Shown here: positions 1-7,428 of the stretch, one piece after another
Layout: each line of letters starts with the position of its first letter
Position numbering within the stretch: position 1 is the first letter of the stretch
Assembly: GCA_934561515.1 (NCBI GenBank)
Contig: CAKTGM010000027.1
Span: 1 to 25,964 of the forward strand
Source of the DNA: an uncultured Oscillospiraceae bacterium
GTDB taxonomy: Bacteria > Bacillota > Clostridia > Oscillospirales > Oscillospiraceae
DNA: 25,964 nt
Reading direction: 5' to 3'
The notes under the pieces: model-generated
The model's database searches: none
Seen by the model: only the letters and a program-made list of their open reading frames with translations
What the model was told of the DNA's origin: nothing
Program-made: the position numbers and the translations under genes

Positions 1-2
1 GC

Positions 3-281
3 ACCTATAAGAAAGAGTGCATCGAGCAGGGCAAGAAGTACTTCTCCGTCGCCTCCGGCGGCGGCACGGGCCGCACACTGCACCCGGACAACATGGCCGC
101 CGGCCCCGCCTCCTACGGCATGACCGACACCATGGGCCGTATGCACTCCGACGCTCAGTTTGCCGGCTCCTCCTCCGTGCCCGCGCATGTGGAAATGATG
201 GGCTTCCTCGGCATGGGCAACAACCCCATGGTCGGCGCGACCGTCGCGGTCGCCGTCGCCGTCGCGGAGAGCCTGAAGTAA
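3..281 (+). CDS. C-terminal 92 residues of an unidentified conserved protein (5' end outside window)
   Basis: An open frame runs in from the left edge and stops at the TAA at 279-281. The visible part is rich in Gly, Ala, Met and small residues, with a SVASGGGTGRTLHPDN segment, a GPASYGMTDTMGRMHSD segment and a final helix of alternating Val and Ala ending in ESLK. These well-ordered, strongly biased segments and the terminator 50 bases downstream show this is the end of a real gene. The glycine-rich stretches and the terminal small-residue helix would suit an enzyme core rather than a membrane or DNA-binding protein. I considered DUF1177 and the glycine-reductase/thiolase-like families but could not match either with confidence, so no function is assigned. 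Confidence 0.7.
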   Translation, partial: TYKKECIEQGKKYFSVASGGGTGRTLHPDNMAAGPASYGMTDTMGRMHSDAQFAGSSSVPAHVEMMGFLGMGNNPMVGATVAVAVAVAESLK

Positions 282-330
282 GAAAAACTTACCGAAAGCT
301 GGCAAAAAAGCAACAATTTTGCAAAGAACA

Positions 331-366
331 AAGCACCCGCTTCCTTATGGAAGCGGGCGCTTTTGC
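331..366 (+). terminator. Rho-independent terminator of the left-edge gene
   Basis: A stem of about 13 pairs (left arm 331-343, right arm 350-362, one A/C mismatch) closes a short loop around TTAT and is followed by a TTTT tract at 361-364. It sits 50 bases after the stop codon at 281 and is oriented to end plus-strand transcription. Confidence 0.85.
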
Positions 367-775
367 ATAGAAAAAAGCGGTTTTGCACCCGCCCTGCACG
401 GTAAAGGCATCCCAGACCCCGCTGCATTTTTCTATGCGGCGGGTTACGCGGCTGTGAAGAAGGGAATGCCCTATGCCGGAGGGCGGCTTTGATATGTATG
501 CGGCTGCGATTGCAAAAAAGGCGCTGCGCATCAGGCCGCGATTCCTGTGGAGAGAAGTGGGGGGGACAAAATCGCAGATTCCGCCCCGGCGGTTGGAGCT
601 TGGCAGCTGCCCCGGTTTGCGAGGCGGAATCCGGCGAAGGACTTGAGAAGAAAAAGATCAAAACTGCGAGAATCCCGCTGCAAAGGACGAGAGTGTTAAG
701 ATTTTGGAAAGGCTGCCCAAAATGGATGAAAATTACTATTCCTTTTTTGGCTCCTTCGTGATATTATAATCACAG
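367..775. other. Intergenic stretch without a recognisable gene
   Basis: About 410 bases lie between the terminator at 331-366 and the 3' end of the minus-strand transporter gene. Several overlapping frames are open by chance on both strands, but none has a ribosome site plus a recognisable protein. A 16-base near-palindrome at 758-773 (GTGAT and ATCAC arms around ATTATA) lies just past the transporter stop codon and resembles the TetR operator only loosely. No RNA gene or repeat was recognised. Confidence 0.6.
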
Positions 776-1651
776 TTAGTTTTTCATCGCAATTTCTTCG
801 CCTTTGGCCGGGGCGGCTTCGCTATTGAGCAGCGCGTCCATCAGCATTCCCAGCAGAATGATCACAAATCCGATCAGAACCGTCGGCTGCGGGTATTCCT
901 TTAAGAACAGAGCCACCCAGACCGGCCCGAGGATCATCTCCCACAGCGCAATGACCGAGGCCTTTTGCGCCGAGACCTTCTGGATGCCGTAATTATAGAA
1001 GGCATAGCCCGCACCGTTCTGCACCACGCCCAGCACCAGCATGATGACCCAGTCCAGCCCGGTCATGACGCTCATCTTGCCCACGGTGCCCGGCACAAAG
1101 AGAAAGATGACTGCGCCTGCAAACAGATTGCCCACAGCGCTGAGGCCAACGGGGTTTTTCCCCGCCACTTTTTTTGAGCTGATCGTCATCAGGGCGAAGA
1201 ACACGCCTTCGGTCAGGGCAATCAGGTTTCCCTTCTGGCTTGCGGCGTCCGAGCCGGAGCACATAAAGAATACCACGCCGATGAAGATCACCAGCACCGG
1301 CAGGAAGCTCTTGAACCGGAAGCGGTGGGTGCGCAGCAGCCCAACAAGGAAGAGCCAGATGGTTGCCGTGTACTGCATCCCAATGGCTACCGGAGCCGAG
1401 GTTGCGCCCAGAGCCAGAATGATGCTCATGCAAAGGCCTGTGTAGGAAATGACATAAACCAGCGTCCATCCGTTCCACGAAAGCTGCTTTGGCCGGATCG
1501 TCGCCGCCAGCGCAATGCCGGCGATGACGGAGCGCAGCGCACAGATGAGAACGGGGTCCAGCGATAGATATTTGACCAGTGGAGAGTTAAGGCTCCAGAA
1601 GACGGCGCCGAGAAAGACAAGGAAGCCGCCGGAGAGTGTGATCTTTTTCAT
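776..1651 (-). CDS. EamA/DMT-superfamily inner-membrane transporter
   Basis: The 291-residue product has about ten hydrophobic helices in two halves, the usual EamA (drug/metabolite transporter) size and layout. Typical features are the N-terminal FLGAVFWSLNSPLVKYL helix, the ALRSVIAGIAL helix, and the second-half ALWEMILGPVWVALFLKEYP segment that corresponds to the conserved E-P-loop of the family. The start was set at the ATG read from 1651, which follows AAAGGATGATACT; the open frame extends upstream to 1795 but crosses the promoter. The gene diverges from a TetR-type regulator and has a near-consensus promoter covered by a palindrome, so it is probably a regulated exporter of an amino acid, peptide breakdown product or toxic metabolite. 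The substrate cannot be read from sequence. Confidence 0.9.
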   Translation of the reverse strand: MKKITLSGGFLVFLGAVFWSLNSPLVKYLSLDPVLICALRSVIAGIALAATIRPKQLSWNGWTLVYVISYTGLCMSIILALGATSAPVAIGMQYTATIWLFLVGLLRTHRFRFKSFLPVLVIFIGVVFFMCSGSDAASQKGNLIALTEGVFFALMTISSKKVAGKNPVGLSAVGNLFAGAVIFLFVPGTVGKMSVMTGLDWVIMLVLGVVQNGAGYAFYNYGIQKVSAQKASVIALWEMILGPVWVALFLKEYPQPTVLIGFVIILLGMLMDALLNSEAAPAKGEEIAMKN

Positions 1652-1698
1652 AGTATCATCCTTTCCGATAAATCGATCAATCATAGTCAAGATTATAT

Positions 1699-1714
1699 TA
1701 TAATCATGATTATA
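1699..1714. promoter_or_regulatory. Palindromic operator between the TetR regulator and the transporter gene
   Basis: TATAATCATGATTATA is a perfect 16-base palindrome. Its right half is the -10 box of the minus-strand transporter promoter. Its left half reads TATAAT on the plus strand and could be the -10 box of the regulator gene, although the matching -35 (near 1676-1681) is poor. The core TAATCATGATTA recurs exactly at 2584-2595 over the pepD promoter. A TetR-family dimer encoded next door is the obvious binder; this is inference from position and symmetry. Confidence 0.75.
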
Positions 1715-1737
1715 TTGAGATATATTTCTCCTGTCAA
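1709..1737 (-). promoter_or_regulatory. Near-perfect sigma-A promoter of the EamA transporter gene
   Basis: On the minus strand, TTGACA (1737-1732) is followed by exactly 17 bases and then TATAAT (1714-1709). This is full consensus, giving a leader of about 55 bases before the ATG at 1651. Such a strong promoter normally needs a repressor, and the -10 box is half of the palindrome at 1699-1714. Confidence 0.85.
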
Positions 1738-1778
1738 CCTTATTTTTGAAATTTTCGGATGAAAGGACGGGTAATCCG

Positions 1779-2456
1779 ATGGATTTGGAAAACAAAGCAC
1801 TGGATTATGACCTGACGCTGAAGCGAAAGCGGATCATGATTTACTTCATTGAGGCAACGGAAAAACTGCTCCGCCGGGATGGAATCGAGAATTTGACCAT
1901 TCGCGGAATTGCGACGGAGGCGGGCTACAACAGCGCAACGATTTATAATTACTTCAACGACCTGGATCAGCTGATCATGTTTGGTTCGCTGTGCTACCTG
2001 CGGGACTATGTTGCCGAGCTGGAGGCCAAGCTGAAGCCGGATATGCGGGCGATCGAACAGTATCGCACCGTTTACCACTGCTTCAATAAGCACGCGCTGG
2101 ACGATCCTGAAATCTACCACCATATCTTTTTCGGAAAGTATCGGGACCAGCTGCCTTCCGTTCTGGATCTCTATTACCATGTGCTCTTCCCCAACGAGCT
2201 GGATCACCTGAGCAAGGAAATGCAGAATATGCTGGTGCAGGGGAGCATGACCGAGCGAGACAAGGCGATGATAGAGCGCATGGTGGAGGAGAAGGATCTC
2301 CGGGCGGATAAAGCGCAGATCACATCCGATCTGGTCGTTGCGCTTCACCAGAACTTCCTGTATGAAGCCTCTTTGAAGCGTCAGGGCTACGACCGCGCGG
2401 CGCACGAGGAAGAGTTCAACAGGGAATTTGAATACCTATTGGCGGCGGGACGCTGA
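1779..2456 (+). CDS. TetR/AcrR-family transcriptional regulator
   Basis: The 225-residue protein has a typical TetR N-terminal helix-turn-helix at roughly residues 15-62: a long first helix, then LTIRGIATEAGYNSATIYNYFNDLDQL, where AGYNSATIYNYF is the recognition region. (The quoted motif spans the turn and recognition helices.) The remaining 160 residues are helical and variable, as expected for a ligand-binding and dimerisation domain. The start is the ATG at 1779, preceded by GAAAGGA at 1761-1767; an upstream in-frame TTG at 1746 has no ribosome site. It diverges from the EamA transporter and precedes the pepD operon; the shared palindrome in both promoters points to it as a repressor of both. 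The inducer is unknown but may be a peptide-derived compound. Confidence 0.92.
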   Translation: MDLENKALDYDLTLKRKRIMIYFIEATEKLLRRDGIENLTIRGIATEAGYNSATIYNYFNDLDQLIMFGSLCYLRDYVAELEAKLKPDMRAIEQYRTVYHCFNKHALDDPEIYHHIFFGKYRDQLPSVLDLYYHVLFPNELDHLSKEMQNMLVQGSMTERDKAMIERMVEEKDLRADKAQITSDLVVALHQNFLYEASLKRQGYDRAAHEEEFNREFEYLLAAGR

Positions 2457-2483
2457 ACCAAGGGGAAATATATCGACAAAAAA

Positions 2484-2519
2484 CGTGGGGAACTGCACAA
2501 AGGTTCCCCACGCTTTTTG
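2484..2519 (+). terminator. Rho-independent terminator after the TetR gene
   Basis: A ten-pair perfect stem (CGTGGGGAAC at 2484-2493 with GTTCCCCACG at 2503-2512) is followed by TTTTTG. It lies 28 bases after the regulator stop codon and separates the regulator from the pepD transcript. Confidence 0.9.
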
Positions 2520-2558
2520 TTTATTTTACAGAATGGGGCAATAAAAAATAAAAAACAG

Positions 2559-2595
2559 TTGACTTTTCGCCAAACAGAAAACATAATCATGATTA
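2559..2595 (+). promoter_or_regulatory. Promoter and overlapping operator of the pepD operon
   Basis: TTGACT (2559-2564), a 17-base spacer and CATAAT (2582-2587) form a good sigma-A promoter. The perfect palindrome TAATCATGATTA at 2584-2595 overlaps the -10 box and is identical to the core of the operator at 1699-1714. A second TATAAT at 2599-2604 has no -35 at a workable distance. The arrangement predicts repression of the dipeptidase operon by the TetR protein encoded just upstream. Confidence 0.8.
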
Positions 2596-2645
2596 CAATA
2601 TAATCCAGATGACGACAGGAACGAGTACGAATAGGAGACGTTGCT

Positions 2646-4097
2646 ATGAATGCAGAACAGGAGCGTCTGTTGCAAGAACCGGTATTCCGCCATTTTCACA
2701 CCTTGTGTCAGATTCCGCACCCCAGCTTCCGCGAGGAACAGATCAGCCGGTATCTGTTCGACTGGGCCTGCGAGCGCGGGCTTGAAGCCCATCGGGATGC
2801 GCACAGGAACGTGCTGATCAGAAAGCCCGCCGCCGCGGAGTACGAAAATGCTCCCGGCGTGATGCTTCAGGCGCACATGGACATGGTCTGTGAAAAAGCG
2901 CCAGGCGCAGCGCACGACTTTGAGACCGATCCCATCCGGTGGCAGATCGAAGGCGACCGGATCAATACCAACGGCCGCACAACGCTGGGCGCGGACGATG
3001 GAATCGGCGTGGCGCTCGCGCTGTCCGTTCTGGAGGACGACAGCCTGCCGCATCCTGCGCTGGAGGTCCTGTTCACCACCGCCGAGGAGGAAGATTTCTC
3101 CGGCGCCGCCGGTTTTGATACCGCTGCGATGCGCAGCAAGTACCTGATCAATCTGGACCACTGCTGCGACCGGGAGTTCCTCTGCGGAAGCTGCGGCGGT
3201 CAGGCGGCGGAGCTGAAAGTGCCCGTGGAGAGCGGAGCGGTTCCGGAGGGCTGGATCGCCTGCACGCTGACGGTCTCCGGCCTTCTGGGAGGCCATTCCG
3301 GCGAAGATATCCACCGGGGGCACGGAAACGCCATCTCCCTGCTGGTTCGCCTCCTTCTTGCGCTTGAAGAGCAGGGCATCCCCTTTCGGCTTGGCCCGGT
3401 CGCGGGCGGCAGCTTCCGCCTTGCGATCCCGCGCGACGCGTCTGCGGTCGTTTGTTTTCCCGCCGGAGCGCAGGAGAAGCTCCGCTCGGCCGTCGAGCAG
3501 CTTAAAGAGGCGTTTGCGCTGGAGCTGTCGGCCTCCGGCACGCAGCTGACAGTGTCGCTTGCTTCCACCGAGCGGCCGGCGTGGTGCGCCGCGCCTGACG
3601 CGCTGCTCACAGCCGCGCTTTTGTCCCCGGACGGGATCTATCAGATGAACGAAACGCTGACGGGGCTTGTGGACACCTCCGACAATATGGGAGAGCTTTT
3701 CCTCACCGAAGAGGGTCTGCGGATCGTCTATGAGATCCGCTCCGCCCGCCCCAGCCTCGGCCATTACCTATACCAGCGGCTTTGCCGGCTGGCTAAGATG
3801 CTGGGCGGAAAATGCACGACAGATCGGTTCTATCCTTCCTGGTCTTTCCAGCCGGAGTCCCGGCTCAGGTCGATCGCAAGCGAAGCCTATCGCGAGCTGT
3901 TCGGCTGCGATGCGCAATATCTCACGGTCCATGCAGGACTGGAGGTCGGCTTCTTTTCGGAGAGGAAGCCGGAGCTGGACGCCATCTCCATCGGCCCGGA
4001 CTGCTGGAGCTTTCATTCCCCTTCGGAGGAGATGAGCATTTCCTCCGTCCGCAGGGTCTACCGGCTTCTGTGCAATATTCTGGCGCGCTGCCGGTGA
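2646..4097 (+). CDS. pepD: Aminoacyl-histidine dipeptidase, M20 family (PepD-like)
   Basis: The 483-residue protein has the length and order of PepD (M20C), a cytosolic two-zinc dipeptidase that cleaves Xaa-His dipeptides such as carnosine and many others. Visible metal-site motifs are LQAHMDMV (His77, Asp79), TTLGADDGIGVA (Asp117/118), TTAEEE (Glu147/148), INLD (Asp171) and a C-terminal HSPSEEM; SGLLGGHSGEDIHRGHGNA is the conserved lid-domain loop. The segment after INLD reads HCCDREF where family members usually have acidic residues, a small oddity that may affect the metal site. The ATG at 2646 follows AGGAG. It is the first gene of an operon with an amidohydrolase and a YfcC-type transporter, all preceded by the operator at 2584-2595. 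Confidence 0.93.
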   Translation: MNAEQERLLQEPVFRHFHTLCQIPHPSFREEQISRYLFDWACERGLEAHRDAHRNVLIRKPAAAEYENAPGVMLQAHMDMVCEKAPGAAHDFETDPIRWQIEGDRINTNGRTTLGADDGIGVALALSVLEDDSLPHPALEVLFTTAEEEDFSGAAGFDTAAMRSKYLINLDHCCDREFLCGSCGGQAAELKVPVESGAVPEGWIACTLTVSGLLGGHSGEDIHRGHGNAISLLVRLLLALEEQGIPFRLGPVAGGSFRLAIPRDASAVVCFPAGAQEKLRSAVEQLKEAFALELSASGTQLTVSLASTERPAWCAAPDALLTAALLSPDGIYQMNETLTGLVDTSDNMGELFLTEEGLRIVYEIRSARPSLGHYLYQRLCRLAKMLGGKCTTDRFYPSWSFQPESRLRSIASEAYRELFGCDAQYLTVHAGLEVGFFSERKPELDAISIGPDCWSFHSPSEEMSISSVRRVYRLLCNILARCR

Positions 4098-4162
4098 GCG
4101 AAAGAAGTATATCACAAATTTCTGTAATTTCTGTAAATCAGATGTAAGTAAGGAGCGGAAAT

Positions 4163-5788
4163 ATGGCACAAGAGCATGCAGACATCATTTATAGCGGCGG
4201 AACCATTTTGCCGCTGACCGGCTGCGATGCAACACTCGAGGCGGTCGCGGTCAAGGACGGTGTGATACTGGCCTGCGGAAGCCGGGCGGATGTAGAGAAG
4301 CTGGCAGGGCCGGACACCGAGCGGGTGGATTTGGCGGGGAGCACGATGCTTCCGGGCTTTTATGACGCCCACAGCCATTTCGTCGAGGTCGGCACGGGGC
4401 GACTGATCTACAGCAATGTGAATTGCCCGCCCTACGGGCCGGTGGAGCGGATCCAGGATGTTCTGGATATCCTGCGGGAAAAGGCGGAAAGGACCCCGAA
4501 GGGGAAGTCCGTGATCGGCGCGGGGTATGACCAGAATATCATTGCAGAGCACCGCCACCTGACGCGCGTGGATCTGGATCAGGTCTCGACGGAGCATCCT
4601 GTGATCTGCGATCATGTTACGTCCCATTTCATGTATGTCAACTCGATGGCGCTGCGCATCGCGGGGATAGATCGGAACACGCCCGACCCGCAGGGCGGCG
4701 TGATCCGCCGGGACGAGCAGGGAGAGCCCACCGGCGTTCTGGAAGAGACCGCAGTCGATCTCATCTGGTACAAGGATGAGCTGGGCTTTCTCGGCACGAG
4801 AGATGAAAAGATCCGCGGGCTGAAGGAAGCCACGGATTACTATGCCGCCAGAGGCTATACCACGGCCAATCAGGGCCTCGTGGGCGACGCGGAGATCATG
4901 CAGGAGGGCGAAAAGCAGGAGTATCTCGGCATTCGCTGCACGCTCTGGAGCGCGCCGGAGCCGGCGGCGGAATACGCGAAAGAAAATGTGAAGTCCGAGG
5001 GAAATATGTTCTTTATGACCGGCGGAAAGGAATTTCAGGACGGCTCGATCGGCTGCGGCACCGCCTATCTGACGAAGCCTTACTACACAAAGCTGCCCGA
5101 CCGTTCCGCGGATTACTGCGGCAGCCCCGTGTGGAGCCGGGAGGAGCTGACGGAGCTGGTGAAAAAGGTGCACAATGCGGGCGCGCAGATGCACATCCAC
5201 TGCAATGGCGACGCGGCGATCGACGATGTGCTCTATGCCTACGAGCAGGCGCAGCTTGAAAATCCGCGTCCTGACCCCCGCCATGTCGTTGTTCATGCGC
5301 AGATGAGCCGCATGGACCAGCTGGAAAAAATGAAGGAGCTGGGGGTCACGCCCACATTCTATGTGCCGACGCTCTACCCCAACGGAGATATCTTTGAATC
5401 GACCTACCTTGGCCCTGAGCGCTGCGAGCACGTGGACCCGATCAAGACGGCAATGGACATGGGACTGCATCCGACGGTGCATACCGACTGCCCGGTCATG
5501 CCGCCGGACCCGCTGACCTCCATCTGGACGGCGGTGACGCGCAAAGCGAAAAGCGGCGCTGTGATCGGACAGGCAGAGCGCTTGAGCGTATATGAGGCGC
5601 TGCTGGCAAGCACCATCAATGCGGCATATCAGAGCAAGCAGGAAGATCTGGTGGGAACCATTGAAGTGGGGAAGTGGGCGGACTTTGTGGTCTTAGACCG
5701 CAATCCGCTTCAGGTAGACGCAGACGACATCCCGAATTTGAAGGTCCTTAAAACCATAGTAGGAGGTCGATGCGTGTATCAGGCTTAA
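4163..5788 (+). CDS. YtcJ-type metal-dependent amidohydrolase
   Basis: The 541-residue protein starts with the small beta-sandwich typical of amidohydrolases (ADIIYSGGTILPLTG) and enters the barrel at LPGFYDAHSHF, whose HSH pair (His70, His72) binds metal. Further barrel residues are QMHIHCNGDAA, HVVVHAQMS and HTDCPVMPPDPL, and the sandwich is closed at the C-terminus by VGTIEVGKWADFVVLDRNPL. This layout matches the YtcJ / N-substituted formamide deformylase group, which hydrolyses C-N bonds in amides; the exact substrate is not predictable. It follows pepD by 65 bases with its own AAGGAG site and precedes the transporter by 54 bases, so the three are probably one transcript that imports and breaks down an amide or peptide. 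Confidence 0.88.
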   Translation: MAQEHADIIYSGGTILPLTGCDATLEAVAVKDGVILACGSRADVEKLAGPDTERVDLAGSTMLPGFYDAHSHFVEVGTGRLIYSNVNCPPYGPVERIQDVLDILREKAERTPKGKSVIGAGYDQNIIAEHRHLTRVDLDQVSTEHPVICDHVTSHFMYVNSMALRIAGIDRNTPDPQGGVIRRDEQGEPTGVLEETAVDLIWYKDELGFLGTRDEKIRGLKEATDYYAARGYTTANQGLVGDAEIMQEGEKQEYLGIRCTLWSAPEPAAEYAKENVKSEGNMFFMTGGKEFQDGSIGCGTAYLTKPYYTKLPDRSADYCGSPVWSREELTELVKKVHNAGAQMHIHCNGDAAIDDVLYAYEQAQLENPRPDPRHVVVHAQMSRMDQLEKMKELGVTPTFYVPTLYPNGDIFESTYLGPERCEHVDPIKTAMDMGLHPTVHTDCPVMPPDPLTSIWTAVTRKAKSGAVIGQAERLSVYEALLASTINAAYQSKQEDLVGTIEVGKWADFVVLDRNPLQVDADDIPNLKVLKTIVGGRCVYQA

Positions 5789-5842
5789 CCCTATGCAACA
5801 GAGAAAACAGAAACAGAAAACAGAACTATTGAGGTGTGTATT

Positions 5843-7261
5843 ATGAAGAACGAACTTCGCAAGGCGAAAAAGCCTTTTGAACTGCCGCACGGCTACATCA
5901 TCCTGCTGTGCGTTATGCTGCTGGTGGCGGCGCTGACGTGGATCATCCCCGCCGGTGAGTACGACATCGTGCAAAATCCGGAGTCCGGAATTGAGGAAAT
6001 CGACCCTTCCAGCTTCCATTTTGTGGAAAGAGATGACCCTGTTACCTTCTTTGGCTTCTTTACGGCGATCAATGCAGGCATCGTAAAGGCCATGGGCATC
6101 GGCTCGCTCATTCTGGTTATGACGGGCGCGCTGGCCGTTCTGGACAGCACGGACGCGCTGACTGCTGGCGTGCATCGGGTCATTGCGCATTCAAAGGGAA
6201 AGGAATTCCTGATCGTTGCAAGCTTTTTCCTGCTGTTCCTGATCTGCGGCGTTGTGGGCATGGCTGAGAACATGATGCCGTTTATCCCAATCGTTATTAC
6301 GCTGGTCATGGGTCTGGGCTATGACCGTATGCTCGGCTTTGCCGTTGTCGTTGCCGGCCTTGAGATCGGCTGGACCGCCGGTATTGTCAATATCTATACC
6401 ACCGGCTTCTCCCAGCAGATGATCGGCCTGCCCATCTTCTCCGGCCTGGGCTACCGCACGATCGCCACGGTGGTGTTCTTCCTGATCGGCGTGGCGTATT
6501 TCTGGTTCTACTGCAAGAAGATCAAGGCCGACCCCTCCAAGAGCTGCTGCGCAGAGGAATATATGAACCAGCGCGTGGGCCAGAATCAGGTCGAGATGGA
6601 GGAGATCCCCCTCACGCTGAAAATGAAGCTCGGCCTGCTGATCTTCGCTGTGGCGCTGATCGTCCAGACCTACGGCTGCGTAAAGCTCGAGTGGTCCTTC
6701 AACCAGATGTCCGCCGTGTTCATCATCTCCACCATTGTGACGGTCCTTGTGTGCGGCATCAATCCCAGCAAGGCCTGCCGTATCTTCACCACCGGCGCAG
6801 CTGACCTGCTGAGCGTGGTGTTCATGATGGGCTTTGCCCAGGCGATCACCGCTCTGATGCGTCAGGGCAAGATCCTCGATACGATCGTCTATTACCTGAG
6901 CGGTCTGCTCCAGAACAAGGGCCTGCTGCTGACGCTCCTTGCGATCTTCTTCGTCGTCATGGTCATGAACTTCTTCATCATTTCCGGCGAGGCCAAGGCC
7001 GTTGTGCTGATCCCGATCCTCTCCCCGCTGGGCAAGGCGCTGGGTATCAACCAGCAGGTGCTGGTTCTGGCCTACCAGTATGCAGAAGGCTTTACCAACG
7101 ACCTGTATCCGACCTACGGCAGCCTCCACGCCATGCTCGCTATGGGCAAGCTGAACTTCGGCGATTGGATCCGCTTCTCCTGGAAGCTGTGGTGCATGCT
7201 TCTGGTCGCGGGCTTCGGCTTTGTGCTTCTGGCACAGGTCATCAACCTCGGGCCCTTCTAA
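5843..7261 (+). CDS. YfcC-family (DcuC-superfamily) membrane transporter
   Basis: The 472-residue protein has a dozen or so hydrophobic segments. The N-terminal PHGYIILLCVMLLVAALTWI followed by IPAGEYD is the hallmark of the YfcC group within the DcuC / C4-dicarboxylate anaerobic carrier superfamily. The conserved C-terminal loop reads MNFFIISGEAKAVVLIPIL and later YAEGFTNDLYPTYG. YfcC-type proteins are annotated as basic amino acid antiporters or peptide-related carriers and are often encoded beside peptidases. The start is the ATG at 5843, six bases after GAGGTG; a GTG nine bases upstream is less well placed. It is the last gene of the pepD operon and is followed by a terminator at 7286-7325, consistent with import of the substrate of the two hydrolases. 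Confidence 0.88.
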   Translation: MKNELRKAKKPFELPHGYIILLCVMLLVAALTWIIPAGEYDIVQNPESGIEEIDPSSFHFVERDDPVTFFGFFTAINAGIVKAMGIGSLILVMTGALAVLDSTDALTAGVHRVIAHSKGKEFLIVASFFLLFLICGVVGMAENMMPFIPIVITLVMGLGYDRMLGFAVVVAGLEIGWTAGIVNIYTTGFSQQMIGLPIFSGLGYRTIATVVFFLIGVAYFWFYCKKIKADPSKSCCAEEYMNQRVGQNQVEMEEIPLTLKMKLGLLIFAVALIVQTYGCVKLEWSFNQMSAVFIISTIVTVLVCGINPSKACRIFTTGAADLLSVVFMMGFAQAITALMRQGKILDTIVYYLSGLLQNKGLLLTLLAIFFVVMVMNFFIISGEAKAVVLIPILSPLGKALGINQQVLVLAYQYAEGFTNDLYPTYGSLHAMLAMGKLNFGDWIRFSWKLWCMLLVAGFGFVLLAQVINLGPF

Positions 7262-7285
7262 TCAGAAACCATCTCTCTCTTCTAA

Positions 7286-7325
7286 AATCCCCCGCCGCGG
7301 CAGACGCCCGGCGGGAGATTTTTTC
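7286..7325 (+). terminator. Rho-independent terminator of the pepD operon
   Basis: A stem of eleven pairs with one mismatch (arms near 7286-7297 and 7309-7320) is followed by a six-T run at 7319-7324. It lies 25 bases after the transporter stop codon. Confidence 0.88.
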
Positions 7326-7390
7326 CTGCGGAATGAAAAAAGCGCGGCGCCGGCCGGGGAAACATCGCTCTTTCCACGGCCGGATTTGCA

Positions 7391-7399
7391 TGGTATAAT
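7391..7399 (+). promoter_or_regulatory. Extended -10 promoter of the LuxR-family regulator gene
   Basis: TGGTATAAT at 7391-7399 is a consensus extended -10 element. The -35 region 17 bases upstream (TTTCCA, 7371-7376) is weak, which extended -10 promoters tolerate. It lies 30 bases before the start codon and just downstream of the operon terminator. Confidence 0.65.
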
Positions 7400-7428
7400 C
7401 AGAAAAACGCCGCAGGCAGGAGGAATGC

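Noticed and set aside
370..492. Plus-strand frame reading GIPDPAAFFYAAGYAAVKKG and stopping at 492
   Set aside because: It looks protein-like for 30 residues but has no start codon or ribosome site, directly follows a terminator, and matches no family I know. Chance or an unrecognisable remnant.
155..661. Long minus-strand open frame across the first terminator and intergenic region
   Set aside because: It overlaps the left-edge gene antisense and the terminator, has no ribosome site, and its composition (Ser, Arg, Pro, Ala mixture) is typical of a shadow frame.
758..773. Third possible TetR operator after the transporter stop codon
   Set aside because: The centre is not symmetric and only part of the TAATCATGATTA core is present; no gene starts here.
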